A stretch of 44,488 nt of DNA from positions 1-44,488 of the forward strand of contig DAOUAM010000038.1 of NCBI GenBank assembly GCA_034433305.1. Direction: 5' to 3'. Positions 31,801 to 39,112 of the stretch are shown piece after piece. Position 1 is the stretch's first letter; each line of letters begins with the position of its first letter. Source of the stretch: DAOUAM01 sp034433305 (GTDB lineage: Bacteria; Chloroflexota; Dehalococcoidia; Lucifugimonadales; DAOUAM01). The translations under genes and the position numbers were made by a program. The notes under the pieces were generated by a model that saw only the letters and a list, made by a program, of their open reading frames with translations, searched no databases and was not told where the DNA came from.

Positions 31801-32865
31801 CTGCTCGGCCTGGTAGGCACGGGCGTTTTCCAAGGCCAGGGCGCAGCGGCGGGCCAGTTCCTCCGCCAGGCTCAGGCTCTCCTGGGTGAAGCGACGCCTG
31901 GACTCGGCGGCCGCGATGGTGATGGCACCCAGCGTCCTGCCCCGGGCCACCATGGGGACCACCATCGCCGAGTAGAGGCCCAGCTCCTTGACGAGCCTGA
32001 AGTGCTCAGCGTCCCTGGTTGACGCGGCCAGGAGCTGGTCAGTGACTTCAGGAAAAAGCTCCGAACGGCCGGTGCGAATGACGTGCAGCACACCATGGGG
32101 AGCATCAGGCGATGGAGGGTACTTGTGGAGCAACTCCTCTACCCTGGCTACCCTGGCCTGGTCCCTGTGCATTACCACCAGCCGCCGGGCAGCGGCGGCC
32201 TGCTCGTCCACCAGATGTATGGCGCACCAGTCGGCTATGTGCCCGACCACCAGGGCAGCCACATTGCACAGGACTGTTTCGTAGTCCAGGGAGGTCGCCA
32301 GCAGCGCCCCGGCCTCCGCCAGTAGGCGCTGGGCCTCCTCCTCCCGCTTACGTCGGGTGACGTCGCGAGCGATGCCGATCTTGCCCACGGTCCGGCCCGT
32401 GGCATCCACCCAGGGGCCGCTCCTGAACTCCCCTACCAGGTATTCGCCGCTCCTGGAGAGGACCCTAAGCTCGAAAGGCCCCTGTGCCTTGCCCTGCAGG
32501 CCCTTCTGGAAGACCTGAAGGGCCAGTTGGCGGTCGTCCGGGTGAATAAGCTCCAGGAAGTTCCTGCCCAGCCAGTCGCCCACGGCCCAGCCCGTGAGGC
32601 CCTCGAAGGCAGGACTCAGTTCCATGAGGGAGCCGTCATGGGAGACCCTGTAGATGACATCAGGGGCCATAGCCAGCAGCGTCCTGTGCCGTTCCTGGCT
32701 TTCGGCCCAATGGGCCTCGTAGCTGACCTGTAGCTTTTCCAGGCTGGCCACAAGTCCTGCTTCGCCGTGCAGGGCCAGTGCTTCCTTGATGGCGTCTAGC
32801 TGGCGGCGTATGACACCAAAGTCCTCAGGTGGCCTGGCACGGGCATGTTCTTCTGACCCACCCAT
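28870..32865 (-). CDS. Large cytoplasmic multi-PAS/GAF sensor histidine kinase
   Basis: The 1331-residue protein has no membrane segments. Domains in order, roughly: PAS 60-175, GAF 180-350, GAF 370-540, PAS 545-665, GAF 680-840, PAS 850-975, PAS 980-1095, HisKA 1100-1165, HATPase 1210-1325. The phosphorylated His is in SVLTHELRTPLAP (His1109); the N-box has SNLLLNAMKFSP, G1 is DLGPGI (about 1256) and G2 is GLGLGL (about 1285). There is no receiver domain and no response regulator nearby, so it is an orphan kinase. The many PAS/GAF units suggest several ligands, redox or light cues; none can be named. GAGGAG precedes the ATG. A consensus promoter overlapping a dyad lies about 130 nt upstream. 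Confidence 0.93.
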   Translation of the reverse strand: MGGSEEHARARPPEDFGVIRRQLDAIKEALALHGEAGLVASLEKLQVSYEAHWAESQERHRTLLAMAPDVIYRVSHDGSLMELSPAFEGLTGWAVGDWLGRNFLELIHPDDRQLALQVFQKGLQGKAQGPFELRVLSRSGEYLVGEFRSGPWVDATGRTVGKIGIARDVTRRKREEEAQRLLAEAGALLATSLDYETVLCNVAALVVGHIADWCAIHLVDEQAAAARRLVVMHRDQARVARVEELLHKYPPSPDAPHGVLHVIRTGRSELFPEVTDQLLAASTRDAEHFRLVKELGLYSAMVVPMVARGRTLGAITIAAAESRRRFTQESLSLAEELARRCALALENARAYQAEQQARREAELAANRLARLQAVRTALASAPTEGQVAQVITSQGVVALGAKAGSLMLLTEDGSALRLVEAIGYSQELLDQYSLLPLGAHIPLADAARTGQPVWIGSPGVLAERYPELQSVVSKTGSVAWAAIPLVLANSVLGAIGFSFAQAREFAEGDRDFMLALALQCAQALDRVRLYEALQRREQAYRTLAENLPDIVARYDRNLRHVYVNRAVTGVGLSRDELLGKTLVEAWQGQEFARQLQEHLVQVFRTGEGSAIRYEVLTAHGSRTFQSLRVPEFGEDGSVQFVIGIARDITDQVEVEARLRRSEETARTLARENEVLAGIGRIISSSLELEEVFDSFAEQVRELIPFDWISVETVDHERQFLVIRMCAAGVHVPGFEKGRVRGLVGTLAEEAIRTRRVVCVGLQDVDWLKERYPGLLPFAAAGLKTRMVIPLISEGMAVGALALSSLQADAYTPREIALGERIGIQIAGAVASARLYTQMRQAEEALRESEERYRTLVELAPEAIFIYSPQEDGKVLYINPAGAAMLGAHDPSEVIGRSLLDFIRADHRAAISRMLELMLDSEPVQRNEGVWLRRDGKAVYYETAGISVTYQGKQVRQVFMRDVTDRKLMEAALRDSEEKYRRLFEESRDVISIVGPDGTILDISPSCLDMLGYTREELKGTNIRQLYADPQDREKFIQEIERAGFLRDYEIKARHKDGRTLNTLLSSVLRRGPDGEVAGFHSVVHDITELKQAQERENQARMQFLSVLTHELRTPLAPLLTCAGMLGEVIKPQPGTIEERLLENMIAGAETLRDRINELLDIAAIQAGKFRMSLSQFDVKEAIEETCEFLWPQATKNGQELVLDIARGLPRVQADRRRFQQVVSNLLLNAMKFSPEKASITIRARRQNGSLLVQVQDLGPGITREEQERLFQPYFRTEQDRQRFPGLGLGLALSRQIVEAHGGKIWVESELGKGSTFAFSLPLASSRGRARG

Positions 32866-32984
32866 CTAACCACTCCTCTTCCGCTGTCTTGAGAGCGATT
32901 CCGGGGAAAGTCCTGTGAGACAAGCTGGATGCACCAGAGGCTGGGACATCAGGTGTGAGTGCCTGGGCGCGTGCTAGGTCGTGA

Positions 32985-33016
32985 TGTGGCCCATTATATG
33001 TGTCTATGGGGCCACA
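32985..33016. promoter_or_regulatory. Dyad symmetric site overlapping the sensor-kinase promoter (operator candidate)
   Basis: TGTGGCCC (32985-32992) and GGGCCACA (33009-33016) are exact inverted half-sites 16 nt apart. One half abuts the -10 and the other touches the -35 of the leftward promoter, the arrangement expected for a repressor or autoregulator. Confidence 0.5.
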
Positions 33017-33021
33017 GTCAA
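32993..33021 (-). promoter_or_regulatory. Promoter of the sensor-kinase gene
   Basis: On the reverse strand TTGACT (33021-33016), 17-nt spacer, perfect TATAAT (32998-32993). The predicted start is near 32986, about 120 nt before the ATG at 32865. Confidence 0.7.
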
Positions 33022-33192
33022 AGGGCCGCACCCGTGGGAACGATGCGGCGCAGGGAGTCCTGGCCCAGATGGCAGACACCGCCAGGGTAGAAGAAGATAT
33101 ATGTGTGTCCGGCGCGCTCCCTCCAACGCGGGGCTGACCTGGCCGCTCACCGAGGCTTGCCCATGGCCGTTCTCCGCGTCCCGCTGTGACGC

Positions 33193-33220
33193 TTGACAGC
33201 GGCGCTATGTGGTATACTAT
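33193..33220 (+). promoter_or_regulatory. Promoter of the zinc-ribbon gene
   Basis: Perfect TTGACA (33193-33198) and TACTAT (33215-33220) with a 16-nt spacer. The predicted leader is about 90 nt. An overlapping TATACT at 33213 would be too close. Confidence 0.6.
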
Positions 33221-33318
33221 TGCGCGTCACCAGTGACCGGTTAGTCCCCAGCGTCAATTCTTACCAGCGGGAGACCTTACCGTCACTAGCGGCACTCAAG
33301 ACTTCAAGGAGGTCCCCG

Positions 33319-33636
33319 GTGGTATACCAGGACAAGACCTTAACCTGCGCCGACTGCGGACAGTCTTTTGTATTCAGCGCCAGCGACCAGGCATTCCACG
33401 CTGAGAGGGGCTACACCAACGAGCCCAAGCGCTGCCCATCGTGCCGCCAGGTCCGAAGGCTGGAGCGCTCTTACAAGGTAAGCTCCTACGACCGACCCCA
33501 GCGAGAGATGTACCCTATCGTCTGCGACCGGTGCGGCAAGCAGGCGGAAGTGCCGTTCAGGCCCAGAGGCGACCGCCCGGTGTATTGCAGCGACTGCTAT
33601 AACCAGCAGCGCCAGGGACCTGCCACCAGACGCTAG
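33319..33636 (+). CDS. Double zinc-ribbon protein
   Basis: The start is GTG 33319, with AAGGAGG ending 6 nt upstream. Longer readings from 33193 would run through the promoter. The 105-residue product has one four-cysteine ribbon of the zf-trcl type, TLTCADCGQSFVFSASDQAF then EPKRCPSCRQVRR (Cys10, Cys13, Cys44, Cys47 approximately). A second ribbon follows, PIVCDRCGKQAEVPFRP then RPVYCSDCY. This pairing is common in Chloroflexota and related bacteria and is annotated only as zinc-ribbon; nucleic-acid or protein binding is likely but unproven. The linker is basic and Tyr/Arg-rich. The sensor-kinase gene is divergent. Confidence 0.85.
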   Translation: MVYQDKTLTCADCGQSFVFSASDQAFHAERGYTNEPKRCPSCRQVRRLERSYKVSSYDRPQREMYPIVCDRCGKQAEVPFRPRGDRPVYCSDCYNQQRQGPATRR

Positions 33637-34008
33637 TCCGAGATGCACCTGACCCCTTTGACTGGCGGCTAGCGTCCGCTCTTGCCTGGACTCGTGAGAA
33701 AGTGGGCCAGCAACCACTTTCCTCACTGGGGCTGTGCCTTCATAATTGACCACGGCCTACCCCGGATAAGTGTTGCTTGCAAACAGGCTTGGGGGACCGG
33801 GTGGTGGGGCAAGCTCACATCCACCAGGTAAATCCGCCAGGCCCCGCACACATGAAGTATGTCCTTCCACAGGCTCCTGCCAGGGTTTTTGTCCCCCTGT
33901 AACCGGAGCGCCTGTTCCCTCGTTATATTAACGGCGTGCTTTGTGCAATCCGCAAGCCAGCACGGCGGACCGGGGCAGAGGCACAAGACTTGCAGAGCCT
34001 GGTGAGGT
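33637..34008. other. Intergenic region without a gene
   Basis: I see no credible ORF. A long imperfect hairpin (33694-33705 with 33714-33726, one bulged C) lies soon after the zinc-ribbon stop but lacks a T-tract; it may be a weak terminator. A TATATT at 33924-33929 could be a -10 for the lipoprotein gene, without a good -35. Confidence 0.5.
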
Positions 34009-35049
34009 ATGAGGGGAGTGCGTCAACTTTTTGCAGTATTCGGGGCCCTGCTGGCGCTGACAGGTTGCGTCGTGACTACCGTGTCTTCAGCGGATATGAC
34101 GCCAGAGGGCTTGACCGTCACACCCACCGTTGTTGTCCAGCATACTGCGACGCCCGTGCCCACGCGCACGCCAACGCCCGCACGGCCTGATAGTACCAGC
34201 CAGGCGTCATCGGCCACCACGACCCCCACAAGAACACCTCCGCCATCGCCCACGGCCACGCCCATCATGACAGTGGACAGGGACCCGCCGGCGACCCCCA
34301 CCCAAGCGGCCACCGCCACGCCGACGCCCCTGCCAACACCCGAGCCAACACAGACCAGTACGCCGACACCGTCGCCAACAAGCACTGGCGCGCCCACCGT
34401 GACCCGGACTCCCACGCCTGCCGCCACACCGAGGCCAACTCCCACGGAGATGCCCACGCTAACACCGACGCCGAACAGTGGCTCAGGCGGCCAGGGCCGC
34501 GACAACGATGACAGGCACAGGGACCAGCCCAGGCCAATCTCGCCCCCTGGCACGATGCCAACTATAACGCCGGTCGCGACGCCAACAGCGACGCCGCCAT
34601 CCTCCGGGCTAATGCTGACAGCACAAGACGCCCGGGGCGTGGTGGGCCAGGTCGTCCCCGTGGAGATAGCGCTGTACAACGCTACCAGTGGCGTCGCTGG
34701 TTTCGACTTCCAGGTGACCCTGGAGGCCCTGCCGGGCCAGCCTGCCGATGTCGCCAAAATCGTCCAGGTGGAGTTCCCGTCCTACAGGGACCCGGTCTTT
34801 GGCATAGAGCTGACCCACGTGGCCGGCCCGTTGCCAGGCACTACCGTGGGTGTCAGGGCACTGGACCTGAGTCACAGGCTGGAAGGGGCCTTTGCCCGAG
34901 AGGTACTGGTGACCGTCAAAGTCCGCCTGGACAGGCCAGGGCAGGCCCGGCTGGCCATCTCGGGGCTGCGCAGGCTTGACCCGGATGGCACCGGCGCGTC
35001 CCTGACTCCGGCCATCGTGGCCGGCACCGTGGTCGTCGCCACGCCCTGA
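34009..35049 (+). CDS. Lipoprotein with Thr/Pro-rich linker and cohesin-like domain
   Basis: The 346-residue protein starts with a lipoprotein signal, MRGVRQLFAVFGALLALTGC, with Cys20 in an LTGC lipobox. Residues about 38-200 are a low-complexity Thr/Pro linker (repeats of TPTP, PTPT and similar), probably a stalk through the cell envelope. Residues about 205-346 form a cohesin-like beta-sandwich, with VVGQVVPVEIALYNATSGVAGFDFQV and VLVTVKVRLDRPGQARLAISGL. No dockerin or catalytic domain is visible. The ATG has GGTGAGGT upstream. It resembles the protein at 2119-2712. A surface-anchoring or adhesion role is inference. Confidence 0.82.
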   Translation: MRGVRQLFAVFGALLALTGCVVTTVSSADMTPEGLTVTPTVVVQHTATPVPTRTPTPARPDSTSQASSATTTPTRTPPPSPTATPIMTVDRDPPATPTQAATATPTPLPTPEPTQTSTPTPSPTSTGAPTVTRTPTPAATPRPTPTEMPTLTPTPNSGSGGQGRDNDDRHRDQPRPISPPGTMPTITPVATPTATPPSSGLMLTAQDARGVVGQVVPVEIALYNATSGVAGFDFQVTLEALPGQPADVAKIVQVEFPSYRDPVFGIELTHVAGPLPGTTVGVRALDLSHRLEGAFAREVLVTVKVRLDRPGQARLAISGLRRLDPDGTGASLTPAIVAGTVVVATP

Positions 35050-35214
35050 CGACCTCCGCGCGACCTCACCACGGTCTGCCAGGGCCCAGCCGGCGTGGAC
35101 AGGCGGCCACGAGGATGAGTCCTGGATGCCTGCACCTGTCGGCGCCCGCCAGTATATAATGGCCGTGTGGCCGCGCCGGCCCGCACCAGTCCCGGACCAG
35201 GTTGACATGTAGCT

Positions 35215-35457
35215 ATGAGCAAGGGCGGCATCTGGCTCCTGATAGTGCTGGCTGCCATCGCTTTGCTGGTGGCAACACCTTTCGAATTCATAGGGATTGG
35301 CGTCGGCGTGTGGCTGGGCATGAAGCTGTTCAGGAGGCCGCAGTCCCACGCCGCCGGGCAGAGCGGCGATGCCCTGGACATTCTCAAGCGGCGGTACGCC
35401 TCCGGCGAGATCACGCGTGAGCAGTACGAGCAGATGCGGCATGACCTGGAACGCTGA
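35215..35457 (+). CDS. SHOCT domain membrane protein
   Basis: The 80-residue protein has one hydrophobic N-terminal region, IWLLIVLAAIALLVATPFEFIGIGVGVWLG (possibly two short membrane spans), and a C-terminal SHOCT motif, ALDILKRRYASGEITREQYEQM (about residues 52-73). SHOCT segments are short helical oligomerisation modules at protein ends; the function here is unknown. A TATAAT at 35155-35160 may be its -10. The ribosome binding site is weak. Confidence 0.85.
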   Translation: MSKGGIWLLIVLAAIALLVATPFEFIGIGVGVWLGMKLFRRPQSHAAGQSGDALDILKRRYASGEITREQYEQMRHDLER

Positions 35458-35475
35458 CGCGCACGGAAGCCACTC

Positions 35476-35772
35476 ATGGAAAGAGTAGTCGTCAGGCTGG
35501 AGACCCAGGGCAAGGCCAGGGCCAGCGAGGTCCTGGCCGACCTGCGCACCGTCGCCGAAACGCTGTACTTCCCCATGAAGCTGGTAGGCTTCTGGGACCA
35601 CCAGGCCGACATGCACCTGTGCCCGCAGCAGGAACGTCGCCAGCCGTGCCCACACAACCTGCCCAGCGACGCACCTGGCCACGTGGACTATGCCTATACC
35701 CTTCAGAGGGAGCGGCGTGCTAATCTAGAGGTCAGCTTTCCACACGCTGGAGTGACACTCTACCTGGCCTAG
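35476..35772 (+). CDS. Small hypothetical protein
   Basis: The 98-residue ORF starts 18 nt after the SHOCT gene. It reads MERVVVRLETQGKARASEVL, followed by a middle with LCPQQERRQPCPHNLP holding both cysteines, and ends VSFPHAGVTLYLA. Composition and GC-rich third positions look coding. I do not recognise a family, signal peptide or membrane segment. GGAAG upstream is a weak ribosome binding site. It may be co-transcribed with the SHOCT gene. Confidence 0.6.
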   Translation: MERVVVRLETQGKARASEVLADLRTVAETLYFPMKLVGFWDHQADMHLCPQQERRQPCPHNLPSDAPGHVDYAYTLQRERRANLEVSFPHAGVTLYLA

Positions 35773-35873
35773 AAGGGCTGTCAGCTTTCAGCAGACAGCT
35801 TTGCACGAGGACGCGTGCCGTAGATCACAGACAGCCGGAAGCCGCCGGCTATCCCTTGCGTAGGAGGTGGACT

Positions 35874-37484
35874 ATGGCGACCACTGCCAGCCCCTGGCGC
35901 CGCTCTCTGGCCCCTTACGAGGTGTGCCCATTGCCTCTCCTGCTGCGGCGCACCGCCCGCCGGCTGCCCGACAAGGTGGCCGTGATAGATGGTGAGCGCC
36001 GCTTCACCTACTACCAGCTCCAGGAGTACAGCGACCGGTTCGCCGCCGCGCTGGCCACGCTGGGCATCAGGAAGGGCGAGCCGGTGGCGCTGCTGGCCCC
36101 CAACTGCGCCGAGTTCGTCATAGCCTTCTATGGCATTGTCCAGACCGGAGCCGTGGTGACCACTATCCACTCTGGCTACCGGGAGCGGGAGATTGCCCAC
36201 CAGCTCAACGACAGCGGCGCTCGCGTGCTGGTGGTGCATGCAGCCCTGCTGGAGATGGCGCGGCTTGCCCGCGACGCCACTCCCGGACTCCAGCGCCTCA
36301 TCGTCATAAACAGCGACTCCAGAGACCCCGAGTCGTTCTGGGGCCTCATGGAGGGCGCCCGCGCGCAGCCGCCAGAGGTAGCCGTGGACCCCAGGCGAGA
36401 CGTGGCCGTGCTGCCCTACTCCAGCGGCACCACGGGCCTGTCCAAGGGCGTTATGCTCACCCACTTCAACCTTACCAGCAACGTAGCGCAGTTCCTGGAA
36501 AGGGAAAACGAGGCCACGTGCATAAGGCAGCAGGACGTGATCCTGGTCCACCTGCCCCTGTTCCACATCTACGGTATGAATGTGCTTATGAACACGTCCA
36601 TCGCCTGCGGAGCGACACAGGTGATGATGGGACGCTTCGACATGGCCCAGTTCCTGGGCCTGCTGTCCACGCACCGGGTGACCAAGATGTTCAGCGTGCC
36701 GCCCGTGGGCCTGGGGCTGACACTGTACCCCGCCATCAAAGACTTCGACCTGTCCAGTGTCAGAATGGGCCTGTTCGGCGCCGCCCCGCTGTCCGCTGAG
36801 CTTCAGCGACGGGTGTGGGCAGCCACAGGCTTCCCCATAGTCCAGGGCTATGGGCTGACCGAGACCTCGCCTGTCACCAACTGTGACTTCGTAGAGCCTG
36901 AGCGCATACGGCCAGGCTCCGTCGGCCCCGCCCTCGCCGACACCGAGGAAAAGGTGGTAGACCTGGAGACCGGCAGGCGCGAGGTGCCTCCAGGCCAGCC
37001 CGGCGAGCTGCTCATTCGCGGCCCCCAGGTGATGCAGGGCTACTTCAACAACGCCCAGGCAACCCGCGAGACGCTTACCGAAGATGGCTGGCTCCATACC
37101 GGCGACATCGTCCGCATGGACCCGGACGGCTACGTGTGGGTACTGGACAGGAAGAAGGAGCTTATCAAGTACAAGGGCTTCCAGGTGCCGCCCGCCGAGC
37201 TGGAAGGGCTGCTGCTGGAGCACCCCTCCGTGGCCGACGCCGCCGTCATCGGCAAGCCCGACGTGGAGGCTGGAGAGGTCCCCAAGGCCTTCGTCGTGCT
37301 CAAGAAGGGCGCCCACGCCTCCGCCGAGGAGCTTATGGGCTTCGTGGCGCGCAGGATCGCCACCTTCAAACACATACGGGAGGTGGAGTTCCTGGAAACC
37401 ATACCCAAGTCGCCCTCGGGCAAAATCCTGCGCCGGGTGCTGGTGGAGCAGGAGCGCGCCCGGGCCGCGCGGGGCACACCCTGA
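35874..37484 (+). CDS. Acyl-CoA ligase, 4-coumarate-CoA ligase-like (AMP-forming)
   Basis: The 536-residue protein is a complete ANL-superfamily ligase. The phosphate-binding loop is LPYSSGTTGLSKGVMLTH (about 179-196), the adenine-binding motif is GYGLTETSP, and the hinge region holds TGDIVRMDPDGYVWVLDRKK. KYKGFQVPPAELE follows, and the catalytic Lys lies in PKSPSGKILRR near the C-terminus. The best resemblance is to 4-coumarate or medium/aryl acyl-CoA ligases. It activates a carboxylic acid via an acyl-adenylate to the CoA thioester in the cytoplasm; the acid is unknown. The ATG at 35874 follows AGGAGG. The HAD and SDR genes lie directly downstream. Confidence 0.9.
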   Translation: MATTASPWRRSLAPYEVCPLPLLLRRTARRLPDKVAVIDGERRFTYYQLQEYSDRFAAALATLGIRKGEPVALLAPNCAEFVIAFYGIVQTGAVVTTIHSGYREREIAHQLNDSGARVLVVHAALLEMARLARDATPGLQRLIVINSDSRDPESFWGLMEGARAQPPEVAVDPRRDVAVLPYSSGTTGLSKGVMLTHFNLTSNVAQFLERENEATCIRQQDVILVHLPLFHIYGMNVLMNTSIACGATQVMMGRFDMAQFLGLLSTHRVTKMFSVPPVGLGLTLYPAIKDFDLSSVRMGLFGAAPLSAELQRRVWAATGFPIVQGYGLTETSPVTNCDFVEPERIRPGSVGPALADTEEKVVDLETGRREVPPGQPGELLIRGPQVMQGYFNNAQATRETLTEDGWLHTGDIVRMDPDGYVWVLDRKKELIKYKGFQVPPAELEGLLLEHPSVADAAVIGKPDVEAGEVPKAFVVLKKGAHASAEELMGFVARRIATFKHIREVEFLETIPKSPSGKILRRVLVEQERARAARGTP

Positions 37485-37505
37485 ATCGGACAGTGGGAGC
37501 GCATA

Positions 37506-38219
37506 ATGGACCTGACGGATGTAAAAGCCCTTACCTTTGACGTCTTCGGGACTGTGGTGGACTGGCGCGGCAGCATTATCCGCGAGGGCGAGCGGTACTG
37601 GAAGCCAAAGGGCGTGGACATTGACTGGGCGAGGTTCGCCGACGAGTGGCGTGCCGGCTACGCCCCCTCCATGGACCGCGTCCGCCGTGGAGAGCTGGCC
37701 TGGACAAACATTGACACCCTTCACCGCACCATCCTGGATGGCCTGCTGGAGAAGTACGGCGTCGCCTGGCTGAGCGAGGCCGACAGGGACCACCTGAACC
37801 GGGTCTGGCACCGCCTGGTGCCCTGGCCCGACTCTGTCGCCGGGCTGCAACGGCTGCGCCGCAAGTACATCGTCGCCACGTTGTCCAATGGCAACGTGGC
37901 GCTGCTTACCAACATGGCCAAACACTCGGGCCTGCCCTGGGACTGCATTCTGTCCGCGGAGCTGGCAAGGCACTACAAGCCAGACCCTGAAGCCTACCTG
38001 ACCGCCGCCGCGCTGCTGGGCCTTCAGCCACAGCAGGTTATGATGGTGGCGGCGCACCAGGGCGACCTGCGGGCGGCCCAGAAGGTGGGCTTCAGGGCGG
38101 CCTTCGTGACGCGCCCCCGCGAGTTCGGCCCCGACCGCGTCCCGGACCTGACGCCAGACCCGTCTTTCGATGTTGTAGCCAGCGACTTCCATGACCTGGC
38201 AACCAGGCTTGGCGTGTAG
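37506..38219 (+). CDS. HAD hydrolase, haloacid dehalogenase type II-like
   Basis: The 237-residue product has the HAD motifs: the nucleophile in TFDVFGTVVDWRGS (Asp12), motif II SNGN (about 122-125), the lysine in HYKPDPEAYLTAA and the acidic end MVAAHQGDLRAAQKVGFR. The VDW after motif I and MVAAH...DL are characteristic of the (S)-2-haloacid dehalogenase subgroup, which makes 2-hydroxyacids from 2-haloacids, though many members act on phosphates or are unassigned. It starts 21 nt after the acyl-CoA ligase and precedes the SDR gene by 33 nt, so the three form a likely operon. Confidence 0.86.
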   Translation: MDLTDVKALTFDVFGTVVDWRGSIIREGERYWKPKGVDIDWARFADEWRAGYAPSMDRVRRGELAWTNIDTLHRTILDGLLEKYGVAWLSEADRDHLNRVWHRLVPWPDSVAGLQRLRRKYIVATLSNGNVALLTNMAKHSGLPWDCILSAELARHYKPDPEAYLTAAALLGLQPQQVMMVAAHQGDLRAAQKVGFRAAFVTRPREFGPDRVPDLTPDPSFDVVASDFHDLATRLGV

Positions 38220-38252
38220 GCAGTTGCCACAAGACCTGAAGAGGAGGTGACC

Positions 38253-39107
38253 ATGGGCAGGCTCGACGGCAAGGTAGTCATCGTGACGGGCGCAAGCCGG
38301 GGCATCGGGAAGGAGATCGCCAGAGTCTTCGCCGCCGAGGGTGGCAAGGTCATATGCGCGGCGCGGACACTCAAGGAGGGCGACCACCCCCTGGAAGGCT
38401 CACTGGAGACCACGGTCAGCGAGATACGGGCCGCCGGCGGTGAGGCGACGCCCGTGGCCGTCAACATCTCGCTGCCGGAGGAGTGCGAGAAGCTGGTGAA
38501 GGCAGCCCGCGACACCTATGGCCCGGTGGACGTGCTGGTGAACAATGCCGCCCTGACCTACTTCATCCCGGTCAAGGACTTCCCCGTGAACCGCTGGATG
38601 CGCTCCTGGGCGGTGAACTTCCACGCGCCCTTCATCCTGAGCCAACTCGTGCTACAGGACATGGTCCCCCGCCGCAGCGGCAGCATCGTGAACATCTCCT
38701 CAGGCGCGGCCATCGGCCCTGGCCGTGGGCCATACCCCAACGCGCCGGAGAACAGCGGCGGCACCTGCTACGGCGCCGAGAAGGCGGCCCTGGAGCGTTT
38801 CACTCAGGGCCTGGCCATGGAGGTCTACCGCTACGGAGTCTCGGTCACCTGCGTCTCGCCTTCCCAGGTGGTGCCCACGCCGGGGACGGTGTACCACCGC
38901 CTGGTTACCGGCCTGGACGACCCTCGCGGCGAGCCGCCTACATACATGGCCCGGGCCGCGCTCCTGCTGGCCACCGAGCCGCTGGACAAGGTCACCGGAC
39001 GCGTCACCTACAGTCAGCAACTCCTCAAGGAGTACGGCTGGATAACCGAGGCCAAAGGCACCGGCGTTGACCCCAGCAGGCCAGGCAGCGGCTACAGCCG
39101 GATGTAA
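38253..39107 (+). CDS. Short-chain dehydrogenase/reductase
   Basis: The start is ATG 38253 with GAGGAGG upstream; a GTG 6 nt earlier overlaps the ribosome binding site. The 284-residue protein has the NAD(P)-binding TGASRGIGKEIARVF (11-25), the NNAALTYF stretch, the catalytic Ser in IVNISSGAAIGPG and Tyr/Lys in CYGAEKAALERF (YxxxK). An unusual extended loop, GPGRGPYPNAPENSGGT, separates the Ser from the Tyr. The arginine after GAS hints at NADP, but this is not certain. Substrate unknown; with the ligase and HAD it suggests breakdown or modification of an organic acid. It is convergent with dinB, with 5 nt between. Confidence 0.9.
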   Translation: MGRLDGKVVIVTGASRGIGKEIARVFAAEGGKVICAARTLKEGDHPLEGSLETTVSEIRAAGGEATPVAVNISLPEECEKLVKAARDTYGPVDVLVNNAALTYFIPVKDFPVNRWMRSWAVNFHAPFILSQLVLQDMVPRRSGSIVNISSGAAIGPGRGPYPNAPENSGGTCYGAEKAALERFTQGLAMEVYRYGVSVTCVSPSQVVPTPGTVYHRLVTGLDDPRGEPPTYMARAALLLATEPLDKVTGRVTYSQQLLKEYGWITEAKGTGVDPSRPGSGYSRM

Positions 39108-39112
39108 AGGCC

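Noticed and set aside
34120..34620. Repetitive ACGCCGACGCC-like DNA resembling a repeat array
   Set aside because: It is the codon pattern of the Thr/Pro-rich linker, without regular repeat length or spacers, so it is not a CRISPR.
35781..38387. 868-residue open frame on the minus strand
   Set aside because: It is antisense to the acyl-CoA ligase and HAD genes and shows only shadow composition.
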